Below, piece after piece: positions 1 to 11,700 of a DNA stretch of 64,000 nt (positions are counted from its first letter, which is position 1; every line of letters starts with the position of its first letter). Location: the NCBI GenBank assembly GCA_015179025.1, contig WHUX01000047.1, positions 186,001-250,000 on the forward strand. Direction: 5' to 3'. Both the position numbers and the translations under genes were made by a program. The stretch comes from Terfezia claveryi (lineage: Eukaryota; Ascomycota; Pezizomycetes; Pezizales; Pezizaceae). The notes under the pieces are model-generated. The model was not told where the DNA came from and ran no database searches. It was given only the letters and a program-made list of their open reading frames with translations.

Positions 1-1576
1 TCGGTTTGTTATGCGGTTTTCGACGATATTAAGCCTGATACAAAACCAAGTAAGCTAATTTGAGAGTGCATAGGTGACATAAAATCGAGAGTGCATCATC
101 ATTTGACATCTACGACCATAGACTGAAGAAAACGAGGCATCCCGTCCGCTCTGCCATATCGAAGCTTTAGATCGCCAGGCTAGTACTGCAGTGGGTGACC
201 ACGCGATAAAGTCTCCCATCGCAGCACTAAACAGGCAATCTGCAATTATTTTCCCTGGCATTGCTTGATTACCTTTTTGGGAAGTCACACTAGTCAGTCC
301 CGGTTTGGCCCTACCATTTTTGGTCTCGCAGACTACCATTTTAGGAATCGTGCTACTCCTCTTTTGGCACACCCCGCCAGTATTCTGCAATAGTCTGGTT
401 ATTCTGCAACACCACACCAGTACTCTGTACACCACACCAGGACTCTACAGCCTTTTGTTTTTTAATATACTCAGATGCGGTCCCAACGTAGTACTCTGCA
501 GCTGCCATATTCTCGGCCCCTATACCAACTTTGAATGGCTTGGTTTATCTCGACATTCCTAGGATATGACAGATCATTTATTTTTCAGCCAGGCCCTCAG
601 GATCAAAAACTATATATTGTACGGTCATTCCTTCCTCCTTGAACCACCAGTCTCTACAGCCCCTCCAATGATCACTGACAGGCCTCAAGAAATTCATATC
701 GCAGTCGCACTGTCATTTGCCTCCTAGGCCTGGTATCCTCTGTACTTCCTCTGCATCGCTCAAATATATTGCAGTGGTATACATATATCATGTAACTGAT
801 TGAGCGGGTACTAGTATTCACCGAATTTGCATCCTTAGGTGTCTACACTACATCCAGGTGCCAGGGAAAGAAGCAGCATACATACAAAAGAAAAGAAAAT
901 ACATCATGAGAAAACCAAACCTCTAATTTACAATTATCCTTCCATTTCCCATCCCCAATTTCTTTTCCCTGATCGCCCAGCGGTATAAGCAGGCACGCGA
1001 GACCACAGAGCAACTATCTCCCCAAACCATTAACAAAAGATATGTGGGGATATCTTGTTAGGCAGCGGAAGTGGTTCTAGCGAGGCGGCGGCGGCAACGG
1101 CAGCGAGCACGGGTGCGAGCAGATTTCTAGTAATAAACCTACTAGAGCGGATGGTAATACGCAGAGTGGGTAATAGAACTAGGAGAAGAACAATGCGAGT
1201 GAGAACGAGGCGAATTGAAGACTTGCTTAATTCACGAAAATACAGGTCCGGAGCGGTGTCTATATACATGGAAACTCAGGGTAAAAGACAAGCGCAGGGA
1301 TGTGTTAATCGGCCAATAAGAATCAAGGAAATGCGCGACGACCGACAACCGGGTGGCAACCAGAGTTTTGACTCAACCCAACATACGCAAATAATTAATA
1401 ATAATGATTGCGTATGTACGAACGTAAGATGATTGCGTATGCGATCGTATGACTCTTATGTTCAGCTGAAAAATGGTGGCTTCGGTGATATCGGTGTTTT
1501 GGTGGTTGACGGTGTTGGCGGTTGCTGGCGCTGGGTACCGGGTGTGCCGGATGTGCGTTCCAACAACCATACCCAC
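1..1576. other. No gene recognised
   Basis: I see no convincing gene here. Short open frames exist on both strands (for example an Arg-rich plus-strand frame at 1055-1432 overlapping a hydrophobic minus-strand frame at 1030-1269), but they overlap each other, have no recognisable domain and no intron logic. The stretch looks like intergenic or decayed DNA upstream and downstream of the CybS pseudogene. Confidence 0.5.
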
Positions 1577-2522
1577 CTAAGCCTTCCAGATACGCTTAAT
1601 AGCTGAACCCCTCAAAGTCAGAATATGCTCTCTCACACGCACCCAACAGAGGATGAAACATACCCTCAGTAATTCCAACATCGTTCGTTTCGAACTAACG
1701 TCGTGCAGCCATTGAGGAACCAGTGCATGAATCTGTGTAGGCCGGCCATGGTACGCTAGGGAAAATAATCGATAATACATACTCTGTCCGAGCATTAGCA
1801 ATCCACATGATATTCATTGCACCGCAAAAGGCACCGGGAATGACATACTGAAACCCAATGTGTGAATGTATCACCACAGTAGCGGCCAAGACAGCATCTG
1901 TGATAGGGTGGAGGGAGCCCGTAAGGGGGATGAGGGTGGCGGAGACGATCTATTAGTTTCCAGAATGAAAATTAGCAACTTCAATTCTGGCGCAATATCC
2001 GAGCCTAAGAAAAGTAAAAAGGAGTAGGGTTGGTCAGGAGAGATAAACAAGCTTTTGATGGCTATTCCCGTGCTAGGCAGACCCGGAGGAGACAAATTGT
2101 ACATACCCTCTCGAATGACCAGTGGTAGGATCCATGTACTGGATTTGCATCCGGAAGGTGCTGGGGTGTTGACTATATATTCTGTGAGTAATCCTAAACT
2201 ACGGAACAGGCATCCCGATGTGGGCTGAACATACCATCACCCTCAATTACATCTGCAAGAAGCAACAGTGTACGTCAGTCGTCTGCTTTAGAAATCCAAC
2301 CATTGTCCCCTTCCTCGGAATAGGATCAACACTCACGAGGGCCAGCCGGGAAGATCTGCATCTTCTTGGTAGTATGGAAAGCCGCAACCCCAACTCTTGG
2401 TGCCACATTCATCCTCGCAATCATTGCCGTCGGAACACTGGTGTCGCAACCTGCTTCATCACCGATAGGGGGCCCGCCATAGCGAGCATACGTGCTGCCG
2501 GAGTTCTGAATATAGAGGCCAT
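1577..2522 (-). pseudogene. SDH4: Succinate dehydrogenase membrane anchor (CybS/SDH4) pseudogene with introns
   Basis: CybS is the small cytochrome b subunit that anchors complex II in the inner mitochondrial membrane and helps bind haem and ubiquinone. On the minus strand the start is at 2522 (MASIFRTPAARML, a mitochondrial-presequence-like N terminus). Then come NVAPRVGVAAFHTTKKMQI, a mini-exon encoding HVIEG (about 2240-2260), HGSYHWSFER (about 2105-2135), LIPLTGSLHPITDAVL and HSHIGFQ (about 1853-1945), CIIDYFP (about 1765-1785), FETNDVGITE (about 1664-1693) and AIKRIWKA-stop at 1577. HGSYHWSFER, HSHIGFQ and EFETNDVG are family hallmarks. GT-AG introns remain between these blocks. Lesions: a frame change within the first exon, another before HGSYHW, a premature TAG just after CIIDYFP, about six residues lost after LIPLT, and a broken frame before FETND. 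Retained introns argue for DNA duplication rather than retroposition. The functional parent should lie elsewhere in the genome. Confidence 0.8.
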
Positions 2523-4500
2523 TGTGTATCAAGGATGAAATGTAGAATTGATTTAATTCAAATTATCTGTGGAGGTCGCAGATCCGCTGGTATTCGCACT
2601 CCGGTTGATTGGTTCAAGAATAACTGTAGCTGTTCAAGGGTTCGATTCCTCCGAAGTTGCCATGTGCCGCCCTTAGATCTTGTTCCTTGGTTACTTGCTT
2701 ATCGAAGATCGACCCAATGGAAAGGATGGAAAAATCACACAACAATCAAATCAACGATCCCCCCCTTCTCTCAACCTCCCCCCAAAACCCTCCCACCAAA
2801 CCCCCCCAGCCAACCACCCCCCCACCCCACCAAACCCCTTATGGGTTTGGTGGTGGAGGAAGAGCTACGGGCCTCCTCTTTAGAGGTAGGCCGAAGTTCA
2901 AGAGGCAGTTACTAACGCACCAACTGATCAATAGGATCAGGATAAGAAAAATTATTATTGATGACAATACAATGCTTATGTATTGTGGATCCCTATTTCG
3001 TAGCTGTTAGCTAATCTCACTACCAGCTTGAACAGATGATTGGAGGGGCTTATATTAAGCTTCAAAATGAGTTTTGTAACGCTCACATTTTGGTGATGTA
3101 GATAAGAGTAGTAAGAGTAGCAATAAGCAAGAGCCCTATGATAGATAATAGTATCACGAAACAGTGAGAACGCGAGGAAGTTTGGGGAGAAGATTGAGGA
3201 GAAGAAGGAGAAGAAGGAGGAGGAGAAAAAAGTGGTAGGGTATGGCAGGGTATGGTGGTAGCGATGGTAGCTGATTTCCTAATTCGACATCTTCTCTATT
3301 AGGATATTGAGCCATCTTGACTGCAGTTGAGAGGTATGTCTTTAAGAAAGGGAAAAAAAATACGAGAAAAGCCGGCAATTTGTAGTCTCAGGCCAGAGAC
3401 CAGATCTCCGCAGTGAAGCATCAATATAAACAACCATTTTTAAGCTCTGCTCAGCCAATTTTGTATGGGAAAATAAGAATATCTTGTAATATGAGACTCA
3501 CTTTATTTTATTACAAGGGCGGAGAGTTATCTATCTTCACCACCAACCACATCGGGGCGGATCTTCCAAATAAGATTAAGCCATTCATTTCATAAAGCAA
3601 AAAGCTGTGCTCACATGTTATCACAAGTAAAGACATATGTATAATAAGGACCACATGGCGAGAAGTGATCACGGTGATATCTGTCGGAATTGTTAGTACC
3701 ACATGTACGGCATATGGCAGGGCAGAGCTAAGTTACTGTATATGGCAGAGCCGACTAGGTTAGCGGGCTTGGCATGATGTAGATATATGTGAACATGATC
3801 TCAGAGAAGAGGATCATGGGAATAAGGAATAAGACGTTCTATCAGGTTATGAAGCCCTCTGTATCTACCAAATCGCAGATACACCCAAGAAACCTCTTCC
3901 AATCAACCAAACGCCTCCGAAAGTCATCATGGAAGACCTAGAAATCCTAAAGGCCCTTCATCAAGAGACTCTGGTCTTTGACCTTCTCGACAATACCAAC
4001 AATAGGTTATAGAGAAAAAATATGAGGATTCTCCTCATATGAATATGTCTTCTCGACCTCATTGATCATGAACAACCACCAGATGCAAATATCAGCTGGG
4101 TAAAGGCTGATAAGTAATGAAGAAAAAAAAGAAAAAAATACTATACTATTTCCCTAACAATTTACAATGAAATGGCGGTATCCTTACGGAGTACACAACA
4201 CCTCTCAATCTAGAAGACAGCTCCAACTCAAACCTCTCCGTGCTAGTGCCGGCGGCGGAAAGACAGGTTCAAAATCTAGTTCCCCCTCTTCTCTCATAAC
4301 CGGAGAAGTTGGTCCAACACTCGGAGGTAGTTTGCGGCACCACATGCGAATTCTGCACAATATACGCGAGAGTAACCTGTCAGGCAAGTTGAACCACAGT
4401 CCTTACCGGCGCAAGCGTATCTGAGATTCCGTGCCAGTAGAATCTTCATCTCCCCAGCGAGCGGCACAGCCGCCATGCTGATGAAGCCAGCTATCAAGGC
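2523..4500. other. Unrecognised region with C-rich and purine-rich tracts
   Basis: No gene could be supported. It contains a C-rich low-complexity tract (about 2758-2836), a purine-rich tract (about 3178-3235), a TACGGAGTA motif (4185-4193) and several short unrelated open frames. A possible start of a short coding fragment (MEDLEILKALHQETLVFDLL) begins near 3929 but hits a stop within 30 codons. Confidence 0.45.
2758..2836. repeat. C-rich low-complexity tract
   Basis: Nearly pure C/A/T with repeated CCCCCC runs. Open frames through it are Pro/Thr-rich and are not evidence of coding. Confidence 0.8.
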
Positions 4501-4503
4501 GAC

Positions 4504-5041
4504 CCTAAATCGACCCTTCCTCCCAAGGGCTCAAACAGCTTCGAAATGGTAAGGAGGTAAAGCCTCGATCAACAAAGCGAATCCAGGGCCCCCGAACTCT
4601 CAATCGAGCCTATATTGAAGGTGAAAAAGCACGGATTGCAACTGCTACAGCTCTCGAGGCTGATAAGGCTGCAAACCGAGAAGCACGGAGGTTGGCTAAA
4701 GAAGAGAAAGCCAAGGTAGCAAAGAAAGTGCCTGTAGTATCAAAAAGCACAAGGGGGGTGCTCAGGGTGCTAGGGGGCGTGGTCGCGGGAATATAGCTCG
4801 ATCAAGAGCCACAAAACGATCGAAGTTTGATGCCGAGGGGGCTGATTTACGTAGGTTGGAAAATGCAATGTCATTTATGACACTTTGTGGTGGGTACAGC
4901 TCTATATCCACCAAACTACTTGAGCTGATACTAACGGATCTGATAGAAAGAACATATGGAGAGCCTACGGCTGCTAGTAGAGGTCGTAGTAGGCCCCGTG
5001 GTCGGGGTGGTCGAGGTGGTCGCAGTAGAGGGGGGTTATAG
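4504..5041 (+). pseudogene. Degenerate basic, RGG-rich coding fragment (possible transposase C-terminal tail)
   Basis: A frame starting near 4530 reads a long charged helix-like stretch (KPRSTKRIQGPRTLNRAY, then EGEKARIATATALEADKAA and REARRLAKEEKAKVAKKV). It breaks at a G-run near 4752. One base of shift restores GGAQGARGRGRGNIARSRAT, then a frame through MSFMTLCGGYSSI to a terminal Arg/Gly block (about 4980-5041, RPRGRGGRGGRSRGGL) and a stop. The charged linker resembles the tail of fungal pogo/CENP-B-like transposases, but no catalytic residues are visible here. The alternative is a host RNA-binding RGG protein fragment. The single-base break in a G-run could be decay or a sequencing error. 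Confidence 0.4.
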
Positions 5042-7914
5042 AAGGTATTGAGCATTTGATATCTATAGCGGATTCAGGGTAAATTTTGGGGTATTGGGAG
5101 TATGATATTTGTTTTTTTTGAAGTTATTTTAGCCTATATTCATTGTTTTTATTGCCGGGATATAGCAAGGGCTGGTGGACTGTATTGGGGGTAGGGGATA
5201 ATGTCGATCGTCACGTGGTTGTCGATCGTTACGCCATATATGATACTAAGCCGAGAATATTCTTTCAAGATTGAGCGACCCTCGATCATAGATTGAGTTG
5301 TTATCGCATTAAGATTGTTACAGGAGATGCCATTCTGTGGGGTAACTTCTTATCGATAATTTTAAGAACCTATTTGTGGTTTAGCGCTTCTCTCGACACA
5401 AGCATATGTATGGTGACTAAACGAAGAATATTCTTGTATCCAAAAATATGCTTATTTACTATGTGGGACCGGCGAATGTATGCTTGTAACCAATATATGC
5501 TTATATCCGGTATGCTTGTATCGAGAGACCTCTGTATGGCAGTGGTATTATTTTGATCGTTATTCGATTTTGGTCGGTTGGGTTTCGTTAGGAGCGGGCC
5601 TCAGTCAGGCCTGTCAGGGTCACCTGGCTTGGGGCTCCGTGTCACTTGAGTTCTCTGTTCGAGTTTACGTCCCGCAGTCGGCTATCTTGTTTTGCCAATC
5701 GGCTCTTGAGTTTGTTTTGCTTGCTTTTTGCTTTTAGGCGGACTTCAGACAGTCCTCCGACATGAGTCGGTTAATGACAGCACGGGAGCGCCGCCTTTCC
5801 TTGCCCTTCGGGGCTCTGAGATTTGTTATATGCTACTCTTTAGATTGCGGTGTATTTGCGTCGGACCTGGCAGATTAACTTCCCTTCTCCTGAATCCACC
5901 CGGGTTTCCGGGTGGCTCCTCATGGTCCACATATGTACTGGGACCGAATAGGAATAATGAGTATTTAAAAAAAAAATAAAAAAAATTATATCGATCGAGC
6001 ACTTTGATGTCATGCCACCAACAACTTTCAGAGCGAATCCCAGATTTTCCATTCGCACTGAGCAAAGTACAGGCCCGAAGGGTGAACAAAACTCAGTTAT
6101 TTCCGATTAAATATTGTCAAAAAATTGGAGCGTTGTTCTTCACAATCAGTCATATGAAGCTAGTTTTTGTCTTGTAACCTGCCAGGATACGATATATAGG
6201 ATGACAAAATGGGGAATATATAGCTTATTGACATGTGTACTCTCATTAGTCCTCTAAGCAATTGTCTTTTTTTAAAATTAACTATGTGAAGGTGTTTCTT
6301 TTCAAGTTCAATGACCGACTATGCGATTCCTTGATCCTCTATTATGGTATGGTTTTTTTTATACCCTCACCTTCAACCGTTCTAAATCAACAATTTGGCT
6401 TCTATTCCCTAACACATATATTCTGCGGTATCTATTATGTAGATTAGTTTATACTTGCATTCCTGTCAGAACTACTCCCGTATGACGGGATTTATTTTTA
6501 CACATGAAGATTAGGAATTATGCCTTGTGTATTTTGATAGATTATATTAACGATCCCCCCCTCCCCCCCTAGAATTTGCATAAGGGGTATTTCTTCGATA
6601 AGCACATGTCAGCCGCCATGTCAAATTTCATACAGAAGTTTGTTCATCTAGGGGGTATCTTCTTGCTGGACAATTGTTGTTCAGCGGATAGGGGTTCTCC
6701 AAGATTATTGAATCTTCTTCCGTTTATTATTTTGCTCCTGCGCAGCTTCAATTGCTGGGTTTTTGCACAGTGTTAGTTGCATTTTTTTGCTCTATCGAAA
6801 TTGATACTTTCTCCGGCGCTACTTATGTAGTTATGCTAATTAATATCAGCGGGGTCATACTACCTGTACCCACATTTTCTGTGTGTATAATCTCACTGCA
6901 ATACCAAGTATACGTTGGGGGACTTTCTCTCCTGAATAAGAAATTTTCGCATCACAGGAATCAATAATAATATAGTTGTGAATGAAGTATGCGAGATGCG
7001 ACAACAACCGTAGCGACCCTCGAACTCCAGTCGGATGTGATGGAGTTAGGATATGATGGAAGAATAGTTAATAAATGCAGATAAATATGTTTAGGATACC
7101 CATCGCGAAAATGAACGGACCAGCAAGCCAACTCTGGAAGAGCGTTTGGCGGAGAAAAGGGGGTGTAGGAGCCTTAACAGTGGAACCAAACCCCGAAAAT
7201 CAAGACTAAACTACCAGAACGCACCGTTAGACTCCGACTACTCCTACTGGAGATTGTCTGCCACCGACCCGCTCCCAGTTGAATTGCTACATATTCCGCG
7301 CATGTGTTTTATGTCATGGCCATTTTGCACATGTTAACTCGGAAAGTTTTTTCCTACACCTATTACTCAAGAGATTGGCAAGTATGTATTTCTCATGAGA
7401 AATTCAAACAAAGGGCCATTGATACTTAGTGGTTAAATCGTTACCCTGAACTTAATGGGAACTAGACTAAAGCCAATGGCACCTACCAGATATGGCACAC
7501 ACTTCCCATTTCGGCTATCACTAGCTTTGTTTCTAGCCTCTACGAGGGTCTGGGCACGGGCACTAATTTCTAGTACATCAACTAGTCCTGTTTCTACATA
7601 CACTACTCTAGTCTGGCTCGCGGTATTGAAAGTTCGATACTTCAGTTATAGCTAATATTTGTGATTATAAAGGGCGTCGATACTACAACTGGATTTGATA
7701 TATTATAATGGTTTTGGTACCTCATCTTGTTCCACTTGAATTCCGACTCCCTACCCCACAACCACCACCTCCTCCTCCTCAATCCAGCTCTATAGCGTCA
7801 CTGCCAGGTACTTCCCACCTGCACTATCTTGACATTAACCCACCGTATTCTATGTACTTAAATATTGATTTGACTCTCTGCAAGTGGCTTAAACTTTGAC
7901 TCCGATCGGCTACT
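5042..7914. other. Unrecognised region
   Basis: No convincing gene. Open frames are short and mutually overlapping. A candidate retroelement 3' end (about 5740-5990) is listed separately. A C-rich run lies at about 6556-6570 and a CCTCCTCC-type tract near 7755-7780. A 66-codon frame at 7455-7655 starts with a weakly signal-like hydrophobic stretch but has no other support. Confidence 0.4.
5740..5990 (+). mobile_element. Possible non-LTR retroelement (LINE/SINE) 3' end with A-rich tail
   Basis: The segment ends in an A-rich tail (about 5967-5990). Just before it lies CCGGGTTTCCGGGTGGCTCC followed by TCATGGTCC, a small hairpin-like block. A similar arrangement (CTTCCGGCTGGCTC, then TAATGGTCC, then an A-rich tail) occurs at about 31300-31355. 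Two copies of a conserved pre-tail block followed by poly-A suggest retroposed 3' ends. No reverse-transcriptase domain is visible nearby, so the family cannot be named. Confidence 0.3.
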
Positions 7915-8771
7915 TTAAGCTTGCGCTCCGAAACTGATGTGAGAACTAATTTGATAGCGAGCCCATGCCGAAGGGGTGGCACTATTTCCTGTCAAGTGAG
8001 ATGGTTATAACGATCCCAAGTTCCTTATCGACTCCAGTTTGGGCTGTCTGCTACTAGTCCGATGGGTTTAGAAGCAAAAAGGGCATATGGAGTACTTTTG
8101 TTATCTAGAGAAGTGTACGGAGTATATGAGACGGCAAGCTGTCAGTGACTTGGGTGGGAATCGAGTCGTTTAATTATCTAAAAATGAAAACCAATAAAAA
8201 TATTAAATCAACAAATGAAAAAATACCTAATAAAGGGACGTGGGACAGCATATGCATCTCTTGACTACCGGTAGTCTTCCTATCCGCCCAAAGACTTCAA
8301 CGCCCTCTCTCCCCTTTCGGCTTATATTTCGCAAAAGCACCTAAGTTGAGGGTTTTCTTTTTCTTTTCTAAAGTCTATACCCACAATCAACCTAAGGTTG
8401 TGGTGGGGCCCCGAGTCTCCCCTCTGAAATGCTTTCGGGAGGCAGGAATCCACCGATCGCATATCTACACATTAAACAAAAAGAAATGGATCCTTAGAAA
8501 ACACACATGTCCTAGGGGTGCTTGTAAATTCCCCCCACCTACAGAATCCGGTCATATCTTGCATAAATGTATCCCCCTTCCTAGATGGTTATAAGCTAGG
8601 AAATTACAAGATATTAAAAATACTCTAGAAGATTGAATGATATGTTGCTCGGTACGGACGGTGGTTCTAGGATTCACTCCTGGGAGGTTTAGTTAGCAAT
8701 ATGTCAACCGGCTTAATAGATATAGTTCCTGGGAATACCTGGGGAATTATGCACCCCGCAAAGCATTCGCT
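7915..8771. repeat. NLR downstream module, copy A
   Basis: This flank, downstream of the minus-strand NLR copy A, recurs beside the other copies (near 15.9-17.8, 22.7-23.6, 39.7-40.4 and 54.8-55.4 kb, and inverted after copy E). Shared landmarks include GGCACTATTTCCTGTCAAG, GATCCCAAGTTCCTTATCGA and, close to the gene, GTGGTTCTAGGATTCAC followed by TATGTCAACCGGCTT. It shows that duplication units extended beyond the coding region. Polyadenylation signals for the gene probably lie within it. Confidence 0.75.
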
Positions 8772-11700
8772 TTAGTTGCTGGGACCATGAAGCACATTTA
8801 GGCGCATCCGGAGGATCTGGGCCTGTTCGGCTTGCCCAGTTTTTTCGTGGAGGGAAATTAGGCGACGGACTGTATTTTGCGTTCGTAGGTGGTTTACTCC
8901 CAATAAATTCTCCCTCTCAGCCAATACCCGCGCATACCACTCCAGCGCTTTCTCATACTGTCCTTGGCTGTAGAATACCCCTGCCATATTATTGACCGTA
9001 CCGAGGGTGTCAGGGTGGTCCACTCCCAAAGTTTTCTCCCTCGCAGCCAATGAGCGCCCATACCACTCCAGCGCTTTCTCATACTGTCCTTGGTTGTAAA
9101 ATACCCTTGCCATATTATTGACCGTACCGAGGGTATCAGGGTGGTCCACTCCCAAAGTTATCTCCCTCCCAGCCAATGCGCGCCTATACCACTCCAGCGC
9201 TTTCTCATACTGTCCTTGGTTGTAAAATACCCTTGCCATATTATTGACCGTAGTGAGGGTGTCAGGGTGGTCCACTCCCAAAGTTATCTCCCTCCCAGCC
9301 AATGCGCGCCCATACCACTCCAGCGTTTTCTCATACTGTCCTTGGTTGTCGAATACCAATGCCATATTATTGACCGTAGTGATGGTGTCAGGGTGGTCCA
9401 CTCCAAAAGTTTTCTCCCTCGCAGCCAATGCGCGCCCATACCACTCCAGCGCTTTCTCATACTGTCCTTGGTTGTAAAATACCCCTGCCATATTATTGAC
9501 CGTACCGAGGGTATCAGGGTGGTCCACTCCCAAAGTTTTCTCCCTCCCAGCCAATGAGCGCCCATACCACTCCAGCGCTTTCTCATACTGTCCTTGGCTG
9601 TAGAATACCCCTGCCATATTATTGACCGTACCGAGGGTATCAGGGTGGTCCACTCCCAAAGTTTTCTCATTCCCAGCCAATGCGCGCCCATACCACTCCA
9701 GCGCTTTCTCATACTGTCCTTGGCTGTAGAATACCCTGCCATATTATTGACCGTACGAGGGTGTCAGGGTGGTCCACTCCCAAAGTTTTCTCGTCCCAGC
9801 CAATGCGCGCCCATACCACTCCAGCGCTTTCTCATACTGTCCTTGGTTGTAAAATACCCCTGCCATATTATTGACCGTACGAGGGTGTCAGGGTGGTCCA
9901 CTCCCAAAGTTTTCTCCCTCCCAGCCAATGCGCGCCCATACCACTCCAGCGCTTTCTCATACTGTCCTTGGTTGTAAAATACCCTTGCCATATTATTGAC
10001 CGTACGAGGGTATCAGGGTGGTCCACTCCCAAAGTTATCTCCCTCCCAGCCAATGCGCGCCCATACCACTCCAGCGCTTTCTCATACTGTCCTTGGTTGT
10101 CGAATACCAATGCCATATTATTGACCGTAGTGAGGGTGTCAGGGTGGTCCACTCCAAAAGTTTTCTCCCTCGCAGCCAATGCGCGCCCATACCACTCCAG
10201 CGCTTTCTCATACTGTCCTTGGTTGTAAAATACCCTTGCCATATTATTGACCGTACCGAGGGTATCAGGGTGGTCCACTCCCAAAGTTATCTCCCTCCCA
10301 GCCAATGCGCGCCTATACCACTCCAGCGCTTTCTCATACTGTCCTTGTTTGTCGAATACCAATGCCATATAATTGACCGTACAGAGGGTGTTAGGGTGGT
10401 CCACTCCCAAAGTTTTCTCGTTCCCAGCCAATGCCATCCTATACCACCCCAACGCCTCATGCTGTCGTCCATGCCTCCTATATACATCACCTAAACTCAT
10501 ACATCCATCGTTCATGCTCATATTACTGACTCCTGTGTATTGTGCTATGTGTTGTGTTACTGCATCAATGTGTAGCATGATACGCCGCTCAAATATCCAG
10601 TCTTCTATGCGTCCTTCATTTGACTCGTCAACTCCTGATACAACTACTTCGAAGGCCTCCCTTGCAATATCTATTTCCTTTTGTGACTCAGACTTGAGTC
10701 GAAGTTTCGCCCAAGAATGTACTAAAGGATGTATACTGAAACTATCATCATTGCGGCTTCGCTTTGCTAGCGAGTACGAAAGTAAGGTCCTAATTGCATG
10801 TTCCAAGTCTATACCAATTAATAAAAATTTAAAACTATAAAAGACATGAAGAAATTTAAATAATTGAAACAGTGGTTTATACCATATGGTTCGAGGTTCA
10901 TCCCACGCTTCAGCAGTTCTTCCGAGATGTCCTCATTGTTAAGAAACCCACAAACTAATAGCAGCTTAGCTGCTTTCGGACTCTTTTGCTGGATCATATT
11001 GAATGACATCTCCCATGTAGCAAACACCGATCTATCTTGCTTTCCCCCTTTCCATCTTCTGCTTAGAAGATAACTCGCATTGGTTTGGTAATCTTTTAGA
11101 TATCGACCTAATGAGCACTGTGTCATATGAATATATGCTCCAGCTTGATCTAAAGCAAGTGGCAGGTATCCCAGCTCTTCTGCTATAGTACTGCAAGTAG
11201 TTTGTTCTGTATATGGATTACCAAATTAGATAATATATCATCAATGTTTGCAGACTTCGCTTACCACTAGGTATCAGATCATTAAATTTAGGCATTGCAC
11301 ATGCCTTGAGTAGCAGCTGTATAGCCTCCATCGATTGCATTTGCTGCACTTCGAACCCCCTCCGACCTTGTTGTAGATCACGCCGCCTGCTTGTAATGAT
11401 CACAGTCCCATGATTGCATACCGGAATATATTCTTCTATATCAACCAACTCAGGGTCATCAAGGTTATCAAACACAAGAAGCCAATTCCTATTTTCCGGT
11501 AATGCAAACCATCGCTTCACAGCATCTACAATGTATTGTGCCTCTGATGGTTGTGTAGCCGCAAAGCATCCATTAGAATCCAGTTTACCAGCCATACCCA
11601 ACAGCCGACCTATATGTGAATAATCCTCTGAGAGTTCTGAATGATGTTGGATAAGGCGCTGCATTATCTGAGTGAATCCAAGTATTGTAGTCTGGTCACT

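Noticed and set aside
1055..1432. Arg-rich 125-codon plus-strand frame
   Set aside because: It overlaps an equally long minus-strand frame and has biased composition, no domain and no conserved neighbour.
2620..2675. Possible tRNA gene with GGGTTCGATTCC
   Set aside because: Only a B-box-like sequence is present. No cloverleaf with paired acceptor stem could be drawn.
7455..7655. Possible small secreted protein
   Set aside because: A weak hydrophobic start only, with no cysteine pattern, no conservation and no gene context.
8930..10470. Regular repeats suggestive of a CRISPR array
   Set aside because: Units are contiguous, coding and 126 bp with no spacers, in a eukaryotic gene. The satellite at 33.8-38 kb and the 35-bp repeat at 26.4 kb also lack unique spacers.
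9090..10494. Plus-strand open frames across the copy A TPR array (SQCAPIPLQRFLILSL repeats)
   Set aside because: They are antisense shadows of the 126-bp coding repeat. The minus strand carries the NLR domain order and splice sites. The same applies near 18-19 kb, 40.5-41.5 kb and 61-62 kb.
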